Below are positions 6,554 to 15,992 of a DNA stretch of 20,181 nucleotides, piece after piece. A program made the position numbers and the translations under genes. Below the pieces are notes generated by a model. It was not told the origin of the DNA. It worked only from the letters and a program-made list of their open reading frames with translations, and searched no databases. Source of the DNA: Patescibacteria group bacterium UBA5124 (GTDB taxonomy: Bacteria; Patescibacteriota; Gracilibacteria; Absconditabacterales; Absconditicoccaceae). The stretch is from assembly GCA_002414185.1 (NCBI GenBank), contig DHYS01000004.1, forward strand, positions 6,183 to 26,363, in the 5' to 3' direction. Position 1 is the first letter of the stretch, and the number at the start of each line of letters is the position of its first letter.

Positions 6554-6578
6554 TATACCAACCGAGGAGATTTTTTTT
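6541..6578 (+). terminator. Intrinsic terminator (attenuator) upstream of asnB
   Basis: AAATCTCCT (6541-6549) pairs with AGGAGATTT (6565-6573). CGG/CCG (6551-6553/6562-6564) extend the stem across one bulged A, around an 8-nt loop. A run of eight T covers 6571-6578. It is 120 bp before asnB and after no other full gene, so it can only act as an attenuator of the asnB transcript. Confidence 0.85.
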
Positions 6579-6698
6579 AACCTTACTTTTTGACCATATG
6601 ACTATCATTATCATCCAATATATTTCCTACGATTCTCTGAATTGCCTCTAGCTACGATTTTTTTCTTATTATTTTTTTATCTTTTTATTCTATTTATT

Positions 6699-8318
6699 AT
6701 GTGTGGAATTTGATTTTATACAAGCAAAACAACTTTTGATACTCAAAAAACAGATCTTATAAAAACTTCTTTCTTTAAAACTCAAGGAAGATGACCTGAT
6801 TTTAGTTCATTTTCACTAGTTGATCCAGAATCAATTTTATGATTTCATCGTTTAGCTATTATGGATCCTTCTAGTAAAGGAGATCAACCATTTGTTATTT
6901 CTCAAGGAGAAGGAAAATCTCTCTATGTAGTGTGCAACGGAGAAATCTATAACTATAAAGATATTATCAAGAAATATGATCTTCATCCAAGTTCATGATC
7001 TGACTGTGAAGTTATTCCTCTTTTGTATCACACTCATGGAATAGATACTGTTATCCAAGAATTAAGAGGAGAATTTGCTTTTATTATTTATGATCAAGCT
7101 AAAGAAACTATTATAGCAGGAAGAGATCCCATAGGAGTTAGACCATTATTTTTATGAACAAAAACAGATGATGTATCTGACTTTTGATTATGTTCTGAAT
7201 TAAAATGATTAGCTGGACTCTATGATAGTATTATTCCTTTCCCTCCTGGAATGTATATGACCTATACTAAGCAAGATATGTCTCTTCAATGGACTACGTA
7301 TTATGATTATCACTATACAACAGTAGCTCAAGATACCTCTGATATAGAAGAAAAAATAAGAACCATCTTTGAAGAAACAGTTAAAAAAAGACTTATGGCA
7401 GATAGACCTTTGGGATGTTTATTGTCATGATGATTGGATAGTAGTATTTGTTCTGCATTAGCAGCTAAATACTCACCTACTCCAATTCAAACCTTTACTA
7501 TCTGATTAGCATGAGCTACAGATATTCCTTTTGCAGAAAAAGTAGCTGAACATATTTGATCAAAACATACTACCTTTTATGTATCTATTGATGAAGCATT
7601 AGCAGCATTAGATGAAACGATATTTGCTATAGAAAGCTTTGATATCACTACGGTAAGAGCTTCTATATGGCAATTCCTTTTAGCAAAAAAAATCAAGGAA
7701 GAAACAGATGTAAAAGCTGTTCTATGTGGGGAACTTAGCGATGAGCTAATGTCTTGATATAAATATTTTCATAAAGCTCCAGATGCACAACAAATGCATC
7801 AAGAAAACATTCGTTTAGTTCATGATGTCCATAGATATGATGGATTAAGAACAGATAGAACTATGGCGTATAACTGATTAGAAACAAGACTTCCTTTTGC
7901 TGATGTAGATTTTGTAGATTACTTCTTTACTATAGATCCTGAACTGAGAATGCCTCAAGAAGGTGTAGAAAAATATCTGTTCCGTAAAGCTTTTGATAGT
8001 ACAGATCTTTTACCAAAAGATGTTTTATGGAGATCTAAAGAAGCGCTCTCTGATGGAACTTCTAGCAAACAAAAATCTTGGTTTGAGATTCTTCAAGAAC
8101 ATATAGATACGATCATCTCTGACGAAGAGTTTGAAAGTAAAAAAGATACGTTTGTTCACTGTCCTCCAAAAACAAAAGAAGCTTACTATTATCGCAAAAA
8201 GTTTGTAGAATACTTTGGAGACAAATACGCTGAAGTAATACCTTATTTCTGGCTACCAAAACGATGTGGAGATATTATAGATCCTTCAGCTAGAGTACTG
8301 AAAGACGTATATAAATAA
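6699..8318 (+). CDS. asnB: Asparagine synthetase (glutamine-hydrolysing)
   Basis: This 539-aa class B asparagine synthetase converts aspartate, glutamine and ATP to asparagine. The start is fixed by MCGIGFYTS: Cys2 must follow the initiator Met to be the N-terminal glutaminase nucleophile. The Ntn domain continues with LGFHRLAIMDPSSKGDQPF, CNGEIYNY, GRDPIGVRPLF and SELKGL. The synthetase domain has the PP-loop SGGLDSS (243-249), in which both glycines are UGA, and CGELSDELMSGYKYFHKAP where most relatives have GEGSDELFGGY. The C terminus keeps LETRLPFADVDFVDY and KYLFRKAF. Many UGA codons split the gene under the standard code, leaving only the last 122 codons. It is controlled by the Asn leader peptide and attenuator upstream. 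The length is close to E. coli AsnB (554 aa). Confidence 0.97.
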
Positions 8319-8322
8319 TGTA

Positions 8323-8350
8323 TTGACATTTTATATTAAATAGTTATATA
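8323..8350 (+). promoter_or_regulatory. Promoter downstream of asnB
   Basis: A perfect TTGACA (8323-8328), 16 bp and TATATA (8345-8350) lie 30 bp upstream of the ATG at 8381. It lies directly after the asnB stop codon. Downstream, GTTAACCTTAAC (8355-8366) gives a small inverted repeat of unknown meaning. Confidence 0.6.
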
Positions 8351-8380
8351 TTTTGTTAACCTTAACGAAAAACAAAATAT

Positions 8381-8795
8381 ATGAAAGAAAAAACAGATTA
8401 CTATCTCCACATCTTGACGTTATTAGAACAAAAAAAAAACTAATAACAAAGAAAGAAAAGCTGCAACAGCTGTCATCTTAACAATATTCTTTATGTGGAC
8501 GGTCAAAAACATAGCTTGGATGTCCTTCCTCTACATTTCACTTATCAATCTTTTTAGTGATATGTGGGGTGGTGTAGTTCTTTTTATTACAGAAGTTATA
8601 ATCTTTTATTTATTTTTAGAACTCCTCTTTCCTTATACTGAAATCAAAAAATTTCATTATCTCAAAAGCATTGGAGATAATCCTCAAAAAATCATTAGGA
8701 AACTTGGACTATTACAAAAAAAGAAATCTGTTTTTAAAAGAATCTTTTATATTTTTAAAAGAATCTTTTACAGACGAACTCCAGCTACTATTTAA
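8381..8795 (+). pseudogene. Small membrane protein gene split by a frameshift at an A10 run
   Basis: The first frame starts at ATG 8381 and reads MKEKTDYYLHILTLLEQKKN, then stops at UAA after a run of ten A (8430-8439). Removing one A joins it to the frame open from 8427 to UAA 8795, giving ...LLEQKKTNNKERKAATAVILTIFFMW. This makes a continuous protein of about 137 aa with a basic soluble lead, two hydrophobic segments (AVILTIFFMWTVKNIAWMSFL, then SLINLFSDMW to FYLFLELLF) and a basic tail. Promoter and terminator both fit the joined gene. Possible causes are a true frameshift, an assembly or sequencing error, or transcriptional slippage on A10 restoring the frame. A downstream start at ATG 8493 is the alternative. 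The family is unknown. Confidence 0.6.
8731..8770 (+). repeat. Direct repeat, two 19-bp copies at 21-bp period
   Basis: TTTTTAAAAGAATCTTTTA occurs at 8731-8749 and 8752-8770. The period of 21 keeps the frame and gives the repeated peptide KRIFYIFKRIFY near the C terminus of the small membrane protein. It is probably a local duplication. Confidence 0.8.
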
Positions 8796-8796
8796 T

Positions 8797-8826
8797 AAAA
8801 AACGTGGGTGTTTACCCACGTTTTTC
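8797..8826 (+). terminator. Bidirectional terminator between convergent genes
   Basis: AACGTGGGT (8801-8809), loop GTTT and ACCCACGTT (8814-8822) form a perfect 9-bp stem. It has an A-run on the left and a T-run on the right, so it can end both the small membrane protein transcript and the AMP phosphorylase transcript, whose stop is at 8832. Confidence 0.92.
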
Positions 8827-8831
8827 GTATA

Positions 8832-10337
8832 TTATTTAATTTCATACATTTTCTTTTCCTTGAGAATATCTAGTGCCATATCAATCTTACTTTGTTCGTT
8901 TGAATACATAATATACACAAGCTCATTTTTCTTTACCTTGTCACCAAGCTTTTTCGTCAAATACAAACCTGACTGAGTATCTACTGGAGAACCCAATGTT
9001 CTAGCAATCAGATTTACCAACTTCATATCTATTGCTTTGATTGTTCCATCCTTTTCTGCTTTTACTTCTTTTTTGATAGAAGCGAGCTGAAGTTCTTCTG
9101 ATTTTTGATTTGGGTTTTTACCTCATTGAGCTTTAATAATTTCTTGCATTTTTTTCCAAGCCGCTCCTGATTTGAGTTGATTGAAAGCTAGTTCATAAGC
9201 TTTTTTACCTTTAGCAAGTCCTACAAGTTCTATAATTTTGGATGCAAGATATACTGCTTTATTTTGGAGATCCATAGGTCTAAGTTCATGCTGCTGGAGT
9301 ACTCTCAATACTTCTCTTACTTGAAGTACTGCTCCAATTCCCGCTCCAATCGGTTGATCTGCTTTTGTAATCTCTACATGGACTTTCATACCAAGTTTTT
9401 TCCCTACATATTCATATCTTTTTTTAAGCCATTTTGCTGTCTTCATATCTGGTACTTTGGCCGTAGGTCCCATAGGAATATCTATAAGTGAATGGTTGAT
9501 TCCCATAGCATATTTTTTGGCCATAATAGAGACTACGGTTCTAGAATATGATTGCATAGAAAGCGGATAAGCTACTTTGATAAGTTTTTCATCTGCTGGA
9601 GCAAGACTCAATCCTCCACCCCAAACTAAGCAGCAATTATTTTTCTTTACAAGATTCTCGATTTGTTTCTTTGAGAAAGAGATATCCATAAGTACATTTA
9701 CACATTCTCCAGTAGCTGCGGGTGTTGTGATAGCCTTAGAAAAGGTCTTTGGCATTTTGATTCCAAGAGAAGTCAAAAGTGGTATCATAATCATTGTTGT
9801 TTCATTTCCTGGCACTCCTCCCATACAATGTTTATCAGCTACTACTCCATCAAAATGAAGCATTTCTCCTGTTTCTCCCATAGCTTTTGCCATTTCAAAG
9901 AGTTCTTTATCAGAAGCTTTCTTGAAAAATCCAATCGCTCCATAGTATGTAGTCAAAATATCTGTAAAACGATTATGTCCGATATCATCCATAATAGTTT
10001 TTGTTTCTTCATAATTGAGTTTTTTACCGCCGAGTGCTTTTTTGAGGGCATCGATAGCTTTCCCATTTGTTTGGGTAAAGGAAATAGAAACAATAACATC
10101 AGCTCCGAGATTATATTTTTTGTATACATCTTCTGAAAGTCCTACTTCATTACGTTTTACAAGTTTATTACTCAATGATACGTCCAAGACATAATCAGTA
10201 TCTTTATATTTCATAACTACCTTATCCATAGCACTTATTCCATGATCCCAGGCTTGTTCTTCATTGATAATTATTACGAGTTCCTCTCCATCTACATAGT
10301 CGAGAAGTTTCGTCTTAGCGTGAAATACATCTTGCAT
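8832..10337 (-). CDS. deoA: AMP phosphorylase (archaeal-type DeoA)
   Basis: This 501-aa protein is close to the about 503 aa of the archaeal enzyme and longer than bacterial thymidine phosphorylase (about 440). The extra N-terminal domain (about 1-85, LLDYVDGEELVIIINEEQAWDHGI) is typical of AMP phosphorylase. The core has DKHCMGGVPGNETTMIMIPLLTSLGI (about 168-193), KAITTPAATGECVNVL, WGGGLSLAPADEKLIKVAYPLS and SIMAKKYAMGINHSLIDIPMGP. The C-terminal domain is reached through a UGA Gly (KAQGKNP near 9120). The enzyme converts AMP and phosphate to adenine and ribose-1,5-bisphosphate. In archaea and CPR bacteria, ribose-1,5-bisphosphate isomerase and form III RubisCO then give 3-phosphoglycerate. 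Neither partner is in the window. Such a pathway would feed the glycolytic end where pyk acts. It has its own promoter. Confidence 0.93.
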
Positions 10338-10371
10338 GTTTTATTTTTGTTATTTTTTAAAAGTATATATA

Positions 10372-10399
10372 AGTGTAATCAGATTCTATTTTTTTGCAA
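10372..10399 (-). promoter_or_regulatory. Probable AMP phosphorylase promoter
   Basis: On the minus strand, TTGCAA (10399-10394), 16 bp and TACACT (10377-10372) lie 34 bp upstream of the ATG. The -10 is only 4/6. No terminator is visible between this site and the stop of the preceding 288-aa gene, so readthrough from that gene is also possible. Confidence 0.45.
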
Positions 10400-10418
10400 A
10401 TTTTATTTTCGGGTATAG

Positions 10419-11285
10419 CTAGAAATATTTATTTTTAATATCTTCTCTGAAGTTATTCTTTTCTTTTGATAAGATCGTATATTTATTAGGGAATAACATA
10501 TCTATTCCAAACGAGCTTCCCATCTTTATGGTAAAGGCTAAATGTTTAGCTTCTTCTGGAAAATACTTATATTCAGAATCTTTTACTAAAAAGCGATATT
10601 CTTCTTCAAAATAGTCAAAAATTTTGAGATATACTTGAGGAGATAAGACCCTATTGTATTTTTCTTTATGTTCTATCAAGACTCTTGCAAGTTCATACGT
10701 AATATTTTCCTCTAATATTCGTCATATATCTTCTTCAGCCCCATAAGCCATATCCACAATGTCTAATAAATCTTTTTCTGTAAGGAAGGGATATAGTTCA
10801 CCAAATGATACTTTTGTATTTTTAGAATATACAATACTATCTTGTAACATAGACCTAAGCAATCTATGTTTCAATGATGGATTATCAGTTCTGAGATCTT
10901 TTCCATTTTGCTGAAGATAATAATTTATTTTACAGAGATTAAGAAACATCTTTCACGTTCAATCAAATACATAACTCATTCTACTTTCTATATATTCAGC
11001 AAAGTGTTCTTTGGGATACTTTTTTAATAATTGAGCAAACATTATTCAATCATTTGTAGATAGCGCATTTTCTATATCATCAATCTCTTGAAGAAGATTT
11101 TTCATTTCTTCTGGAGAAGGATCTGTGGGGGTAAGTGGTATATAGGTCAAAACATTCGTTAAACTTTTTTGTATATCAGAAACTATAGCATCATTTTTTA
11201 ATGACTCTTGTTGATCCATTTCTATTTTGAGAGAAAGTGCTTTTTTAAATGAAGAACCTTCTGTTGGAGTTAATTGTGTTCCCAT
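10419..11285 (-). CDS. Hypothetical protein, 288 aa, tandem paralogue A
   Basis: The frame is continuous from ATG 11285 to UAG 10421-10419 with UGA as Gly (STNDGIMFAQ, VFDGTGKMF, EEDIGRILEE). A TTG nine bases upstream is a less likely start. It has no signal peptide or membrane segment and appears largely helical and acidic. It is clearly related to the gene just upstream (11327-12160). Shared blocks in the same order are KYPKEH, the LCKINYYLQQNG/ICKMNFFLQQNG segment, the LYPFLTEKDLLDIVDMAYGAEED/IHPFMNQNDYMQLMDYAYEADD segment and a related C-terminal FGIDM/FGMSE part. The gap between the two is 41 bp with no terminator, so they probably form one operon with the 1258-aa protein. I do not recognise the family. 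Confidence 0.75.
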
Positions 11286-11326
11286 GATGTACAATTTATA
11301 GAGTAAATATATAAAAATGTTATAGT

Positions 11327-12160
11327 TTAGAGAAATGTGTTTGGAAATGGTGAAGTCTTTGTTTCATTAAAAAGCTCTATATACGCGTCAGGATGTTTTT
11401 CTGACATTCCAAATGCTATTCCTATATTAAGAGTATTCTTTAATTGAAGCGCTGTTTCATATGATTTAGGTTTTTCTTTTTTCATAATCATATATTGATC
11501 GACATACTCTTTCCATATTCTTTCTTCTATATATACTGGAATACTATCAGGATAATTTTTTTTAGCTCGAAGCATCGCACCAGCAATTGCTTCCGCTATA
11601 TCTCTACAATAATCCCATCAAAACTCTGGATATAAATCATCAGCTTCATAAGCATAATCCATCAATTGCATGTAATCATTCTGATTCATAAATGGATGAA
11701 TATTTTGAAAAAATGATCAATATTCTTTCCTATGGAGTATTGTTTTAAATAAGATTTCATTAAATAATCATATTTTTACTCATAGATTATCATCTCCGAT
11801 ATCAATTCAATTTTGTTGAAGAAAAAAATTCATTTTACAAATTTCTATCAATTGTGTTTCTGAACATCATGAGGTGATTCTATTTTCCATATACTTTAAA
11901 ATATGTTCTTTAGGATATTTATATACCATCGAAGATAAAGATTTGGCGTCCATTGTTTTTAATACTTGTTCAATTTCTTCTATTTCAAAAAATCCAGATT
12001 GAAGTTCATCTAGAGAAACATCTTCAATCTTTTGGTTTAAAATCTGAAAAAGATCAGACTGACTTGCTGCTGTAATATTTTTCATTTCTAAGAGTTTTTC
12101 AGCACTTAGAGAACGTTTTAGTTTCAGAATTTTACCAAATGATTCGGATGATAATTGCAT
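11327..12160 (-). CDS. Hypothetical protein, 277 aa, tandem paralogue B
   Basis: The frame runs from ATG 12160 to UAA at 11327-11329 and is continuous when UGA is read as Gly (NRITSGCSETQ, QQNGIDIGDDNLGVKIGLF, YGSFF, EFGWDY). It is soluble and helical with no signal peptide. The N-terminal 95 residues (ILKLKRSLSAEKLLEMK, EIEEIEQVLKTMDAKSLSSMVYKYPKEH) align in order with the N-terminal half of its neighbour at 10419-11285, showing tandem duplication followed by strong divergence. It starts 41 bp after the stop of the 1258-aa phosphoesterase protein, with no terminator between. The family is unknown. Small diverged tandem paralogues behind a very large modular protein could be accessory or protective proteins for it, but nothing in the sequence proves that. 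Confidence 0.75.
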
Positions 12161-12201
12161 TTTTTATATTATATATGTAAATTTTTTTCAGCACTTAATC
12201 T

Positions 12202-15200
12202 CTATTTTTCTATTTTTTTTTGTTTTCGATATTGTTTTTTTTCAACGGGCACATCCTTTAAAACATATGATTTTCATTTAGGTATTCTATGGTTACGATC
12301 TGAGCCTTTTCGTGCATCATTACATAAAATACTAACATATTCAGAATCTCCCATTTTTTCATTCTTTGCAGTAATAGTAGCGTGTCCATGATGAATAGTA
12401 TTTATACCGTTTTTTCTAATATTCTTTTGAGTTTCTTCTGATATATTAGAATAATCATATCATCAATCTTCAAGCATATATTTTTTTATTCTTTCAAATA
12501 ATATAGATTCTTCTGATGTTAACTCAGAATCATTCATAAGTTGATTTCTAAGTCATTTTTGCCAAATTGCATTAATTTTATCTATTCATGATCCAAGTAA
12601 GAGATTTCATTGATTATCTGAAGAAGAATTTTCTTTGATAAAATTTAGTACTTCATCTGAAGGTGTTTTATGAAGATAAAATACATCATCTATTTGTTCA
12701 AATATTCTGCTATTACAGAGTACTTCAAATCTTTTTTGCCATAGAGGATCATTCTTTATTGTTTCAAGTATATTTCTTCTTATTTCTCTTATATTATTTA
12801 TATCTTCAATAGTTTTTGCAGCTCATAATAGATCTCAAAATCATTCTTGTAATTCATTAAATCATTGTTGTTTACCAGTTTTAAAGGAATAGTTTCAATC
12901 ATCATCTCTTCCAAACAGATTTAATATATTTTCATCACTCATAGTTAGTACATCAACTGCACATACATCATGATTTCCTGCTATATATATCACTTCTCAT
13001 CATTGTTTTTTTGCTTGTTCGTTAATCTTTGCTATTTTATCTAAAATAAGAAATCATTCATCCCCTGAATCTCCTACAATATCTCAAAGAAATATTAATC
13101 TTTTTTTTTCTCCTGTCCAATTTCATTCAACATCTAGATATCCAGATACTTTCATATTTACATCAAAATCTTTTAATTTTCCTGCTAAATCTCAAATAAT
13201 AAAAGTTTCACTTTTTCTATCTACATTTTCAGAATTTTCGATTGAATTTCTTCTATTGTAGAGAAGATTATTTATATTTTCTTCTTTTCCACAGATTCCA
13301 TTTTCTAGCAAGATTCTTATCTGTTCACTCGTCAAATTAGCTGCCTTTAAGATTTCAACTCTCGCTCTAAGTTCCTCAAAATTTATGGTAAAGATTTCTC
13401 CAGGTAAATTATGCGCTGCAAGAATTGATTTTTGTTGTTCTGGAGAAAGTTGTACTCATAGTAATTCAGCGGCTTTACTAAGTCTATCAGTATCAGAAAG
13501 TTTTGCATTTTTTTCTATATCTGTTAGTGTTTCATCAGAGACTATTTTATCAATATTTATTTTTTCATAATTAGACTGTATTTCTCTTCTGAGTATTTGG
13601 TATTGCTGTAAAACTTCTCAAGAACTACTATTTATCATTCCATCTAATTTACTCATATAGTTTACATATCTTGATGGATCTGCGGCAATATATGAGATAG
13701 CTTTATTTCTATTCTCGGTAATATTTGTATTTTCTATATCTATTTGTGCTTGGATGTGAGATTGTTTTCATGATGCAATACCTGTAGTTAATCATGTCAA
13801 AACTGCTGTTGTAGTAAAATCTGCCCAAGACATAGATGCATCTAAATGAAAATTATTAGTAGTGTTCAACAATACATCAATTCCCTTCTGTGCAATGAAT
13901 TGAGTTTCTTCTTGTATTATTTCTTCTCACATTTCTTTTCCCAAATTTTTCATCATTTGAGTTAGAATTTTTTTTGGTCATTCTTGACCTGCTAATTTAG
14001 TAAGTATCTGATTCCATTCTCACTTAATAAGATTATTTGGAGCTATCAATTCTAATGATGAGCTCACTACTGATTGTAGCATACCATATCCAAATGCTTC
14101 TTGTCTAGTCAATCATTGAGATAATCATTCCTCAAAAGATCTTCCACTCTGCATAATCATAGCATTGGTAAATAGACCTATTTTGGGAGCATATTGCACC
14201 GTAAATTTTGTACCTATTTCTGCTACTTGACCAAGTTTTGCTACTCCTTTACCAATAGCTGATCATCAACTCAATAATACCAACATATTTGAGATTTGAG
14301 ATCATACTTGATTGACCGTATTATCAAATCAAAGATTCCATTTTCCATCTTTGACTGCTGGTTCTTTCATTGATGAAGAAACTCATATTTTGAGAAAATC
14401 ATCAAAAACAAGTTTATAGTTTCTAGTTTCTTCTAATTCGGCATCATTTTTATATAATGACATAAGCATAATTCCCAGACTACTTCCTGTACCAACCAAA
14501 GCATCAACAAGTCCATTCCATGCTCCCGTTGCAAAGTTTACTATAGTATATAATTCTGGAGAAATCACACGCAAGGTATCATATATAGCATTTATTTTTT
14601 CTTGATGTTGCATCTTTTCTTCTGATTCTTCTTTTAATCCAAAGAAAAGACTATCTTTTGCTGCTGGATTACTAATCATCTTTCCAATATATTGAATTGA
14701 TTGAAGTGCTGGAAGAAGATTACTTTTTTGCATGAGAGAAACATATTTTTGATATTTTTGAAAATCTATTCATGCTCAATATATTTTTGTAATATCTTGC
14801 ATTTTTTTATAATAATTATTTATTTCTTCTCATCGTTTTTTTATATTTTCTGCTCCTACTTCTTTATTTATTTTTGCTATTTCTTTGTTGTATATTTCAA
14901 ATCAATCTATCAATTTTGGTCAAAATACTGATTTAATTTCTTGAGATTTTTGGCTAAAATATTGTACATAATTAAATGCTTTCATATAACTCTCCATCTC
15001 TTCTTGCGTGCTTATATTCGGATTTTGAACAATTTTATATGCATTCTCTAATTCTTTTTGATCTATCTCATTTGACTGAAAGGTATTCATTTTTCTTATA
15101 TACTGGTCATATATCTTACTATGCTCTTGATAGATATTTCATTTATCATATCAGATACGTTTAGCTACTACCTGTATTTTATCTTGGTAATTCTTCCAAT

Positions 15201-15978
15201 GAGCTTGTGTAGTTTTAATTTCTGGAAATGCTTTAGCTAATTCTTGATCCATATACTTTTGCAATTGCTCCATTTTATATATTTGATCATTGTATTCTTT
15301 TTCTGTAGCATATCATGCTGTCTGTTTTATTCCTCGTTCCTTTTCATTTATTTTTGATGCATATTTTTCAAAAGCAAAAACGACAGATTCATATTTTATA
15401 TAATCTTGTTCATGTGGTTTTCAGTCGTATTTCATTAGTAAATCTCTAGAAAATTTATCATATTCACTAGCATAATTTTTCTTTGCTCGATTTAGCATTT
15501 GATCCATAGTTACATTTCAATATCCCTCTCTATGTTTTATAATATCTATATCGTTTTTTGGTTGATTAGAAACAACTAATGATACCTCATTTTTAGGTAA
15601 AGAATTTTTCATTGTATAAAATTCACCATAAGCTCTTCGAAAAACAGATAATTCTATAGGTAATTCTGTTGGCCAGGTATCATCAAAATTATTTATATTT
15701 GCATGATATTTAATTACTAAACACATCTTCAAAAGTTTTATTTCATTTGATGTAAGCATTTCGTATTTGGTTATTTTTTCTGCTATATCGTTGAATGCAT
15801 TATCTATACTCACATCCAATCAAAGTTTATTTTTTTCCACTGCATCATTTAGTTCTGTAACTAATTCTTTCACATCAGATTCTTTATTTTTAGAAAAAAA
15901 TGTATCCAACTCTTGTTTAGTTACAAGAAGGTCATTATTTGTATTTAATTTATTAATTTGATCGATTTGTTGTGGCAT
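12202..15978 (-). CDS. Giant 1258-aa protein with C-terminal calcineurin-like phosphoesterase domain
   Basis: The frame is unbroken over 1259 codons only with table 25; under the standard code it shatters. Residues 1-420 are helical, charged and coiled-coil-like, with no signal peptide. Glycine-rich hydrophobic stretches lie near 485-505 (ATGAWNGLVDALVG, LGIMLMSL) and 555-575 (SNMLVLLSGGSAIGKGVAKLG). After a region with LTRQEAFGYGMLQSVVSSSLELI, residues about 826-897 form a module with LLGVQLSPEQQKSILAAHNLPGE and NLTSEQIRILLENGICGK. The C-terminal domain has the metallophosphoesterase order IIGDLAG (D930), FLGDIVGDSGDEG (D966), IAGNHD (1001-1004) and HHGHA (1196-1199). The usual GDxHG His of motif 1 is Ala932. 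It may hydrolyse phosphoesters or be a modified or inactive relative. It lies between a 118-aa gene (15 bp gap) and two tandem paralogues, probably one operon. Cellular role unknown. Confidence 0.85.
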
Positions 15979-15992
15979 AAGATTTTTCTGAA

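Noticed and set aside
8731..8770. Repeat considered as part of a CRISPR or mobile element
   Set aside because: There are only two copies, in frame within a coding sequence, with no spacers or transposase nearby.
14701..15164. Plus-strand Phe/Tyr-rich ORFs inside 12202-15978
   Set aside because: They are antisense shadows of the 1258-aa gene. AT-rich DNA lacking UGA stops on the opposite strand readily gives such ORFs.
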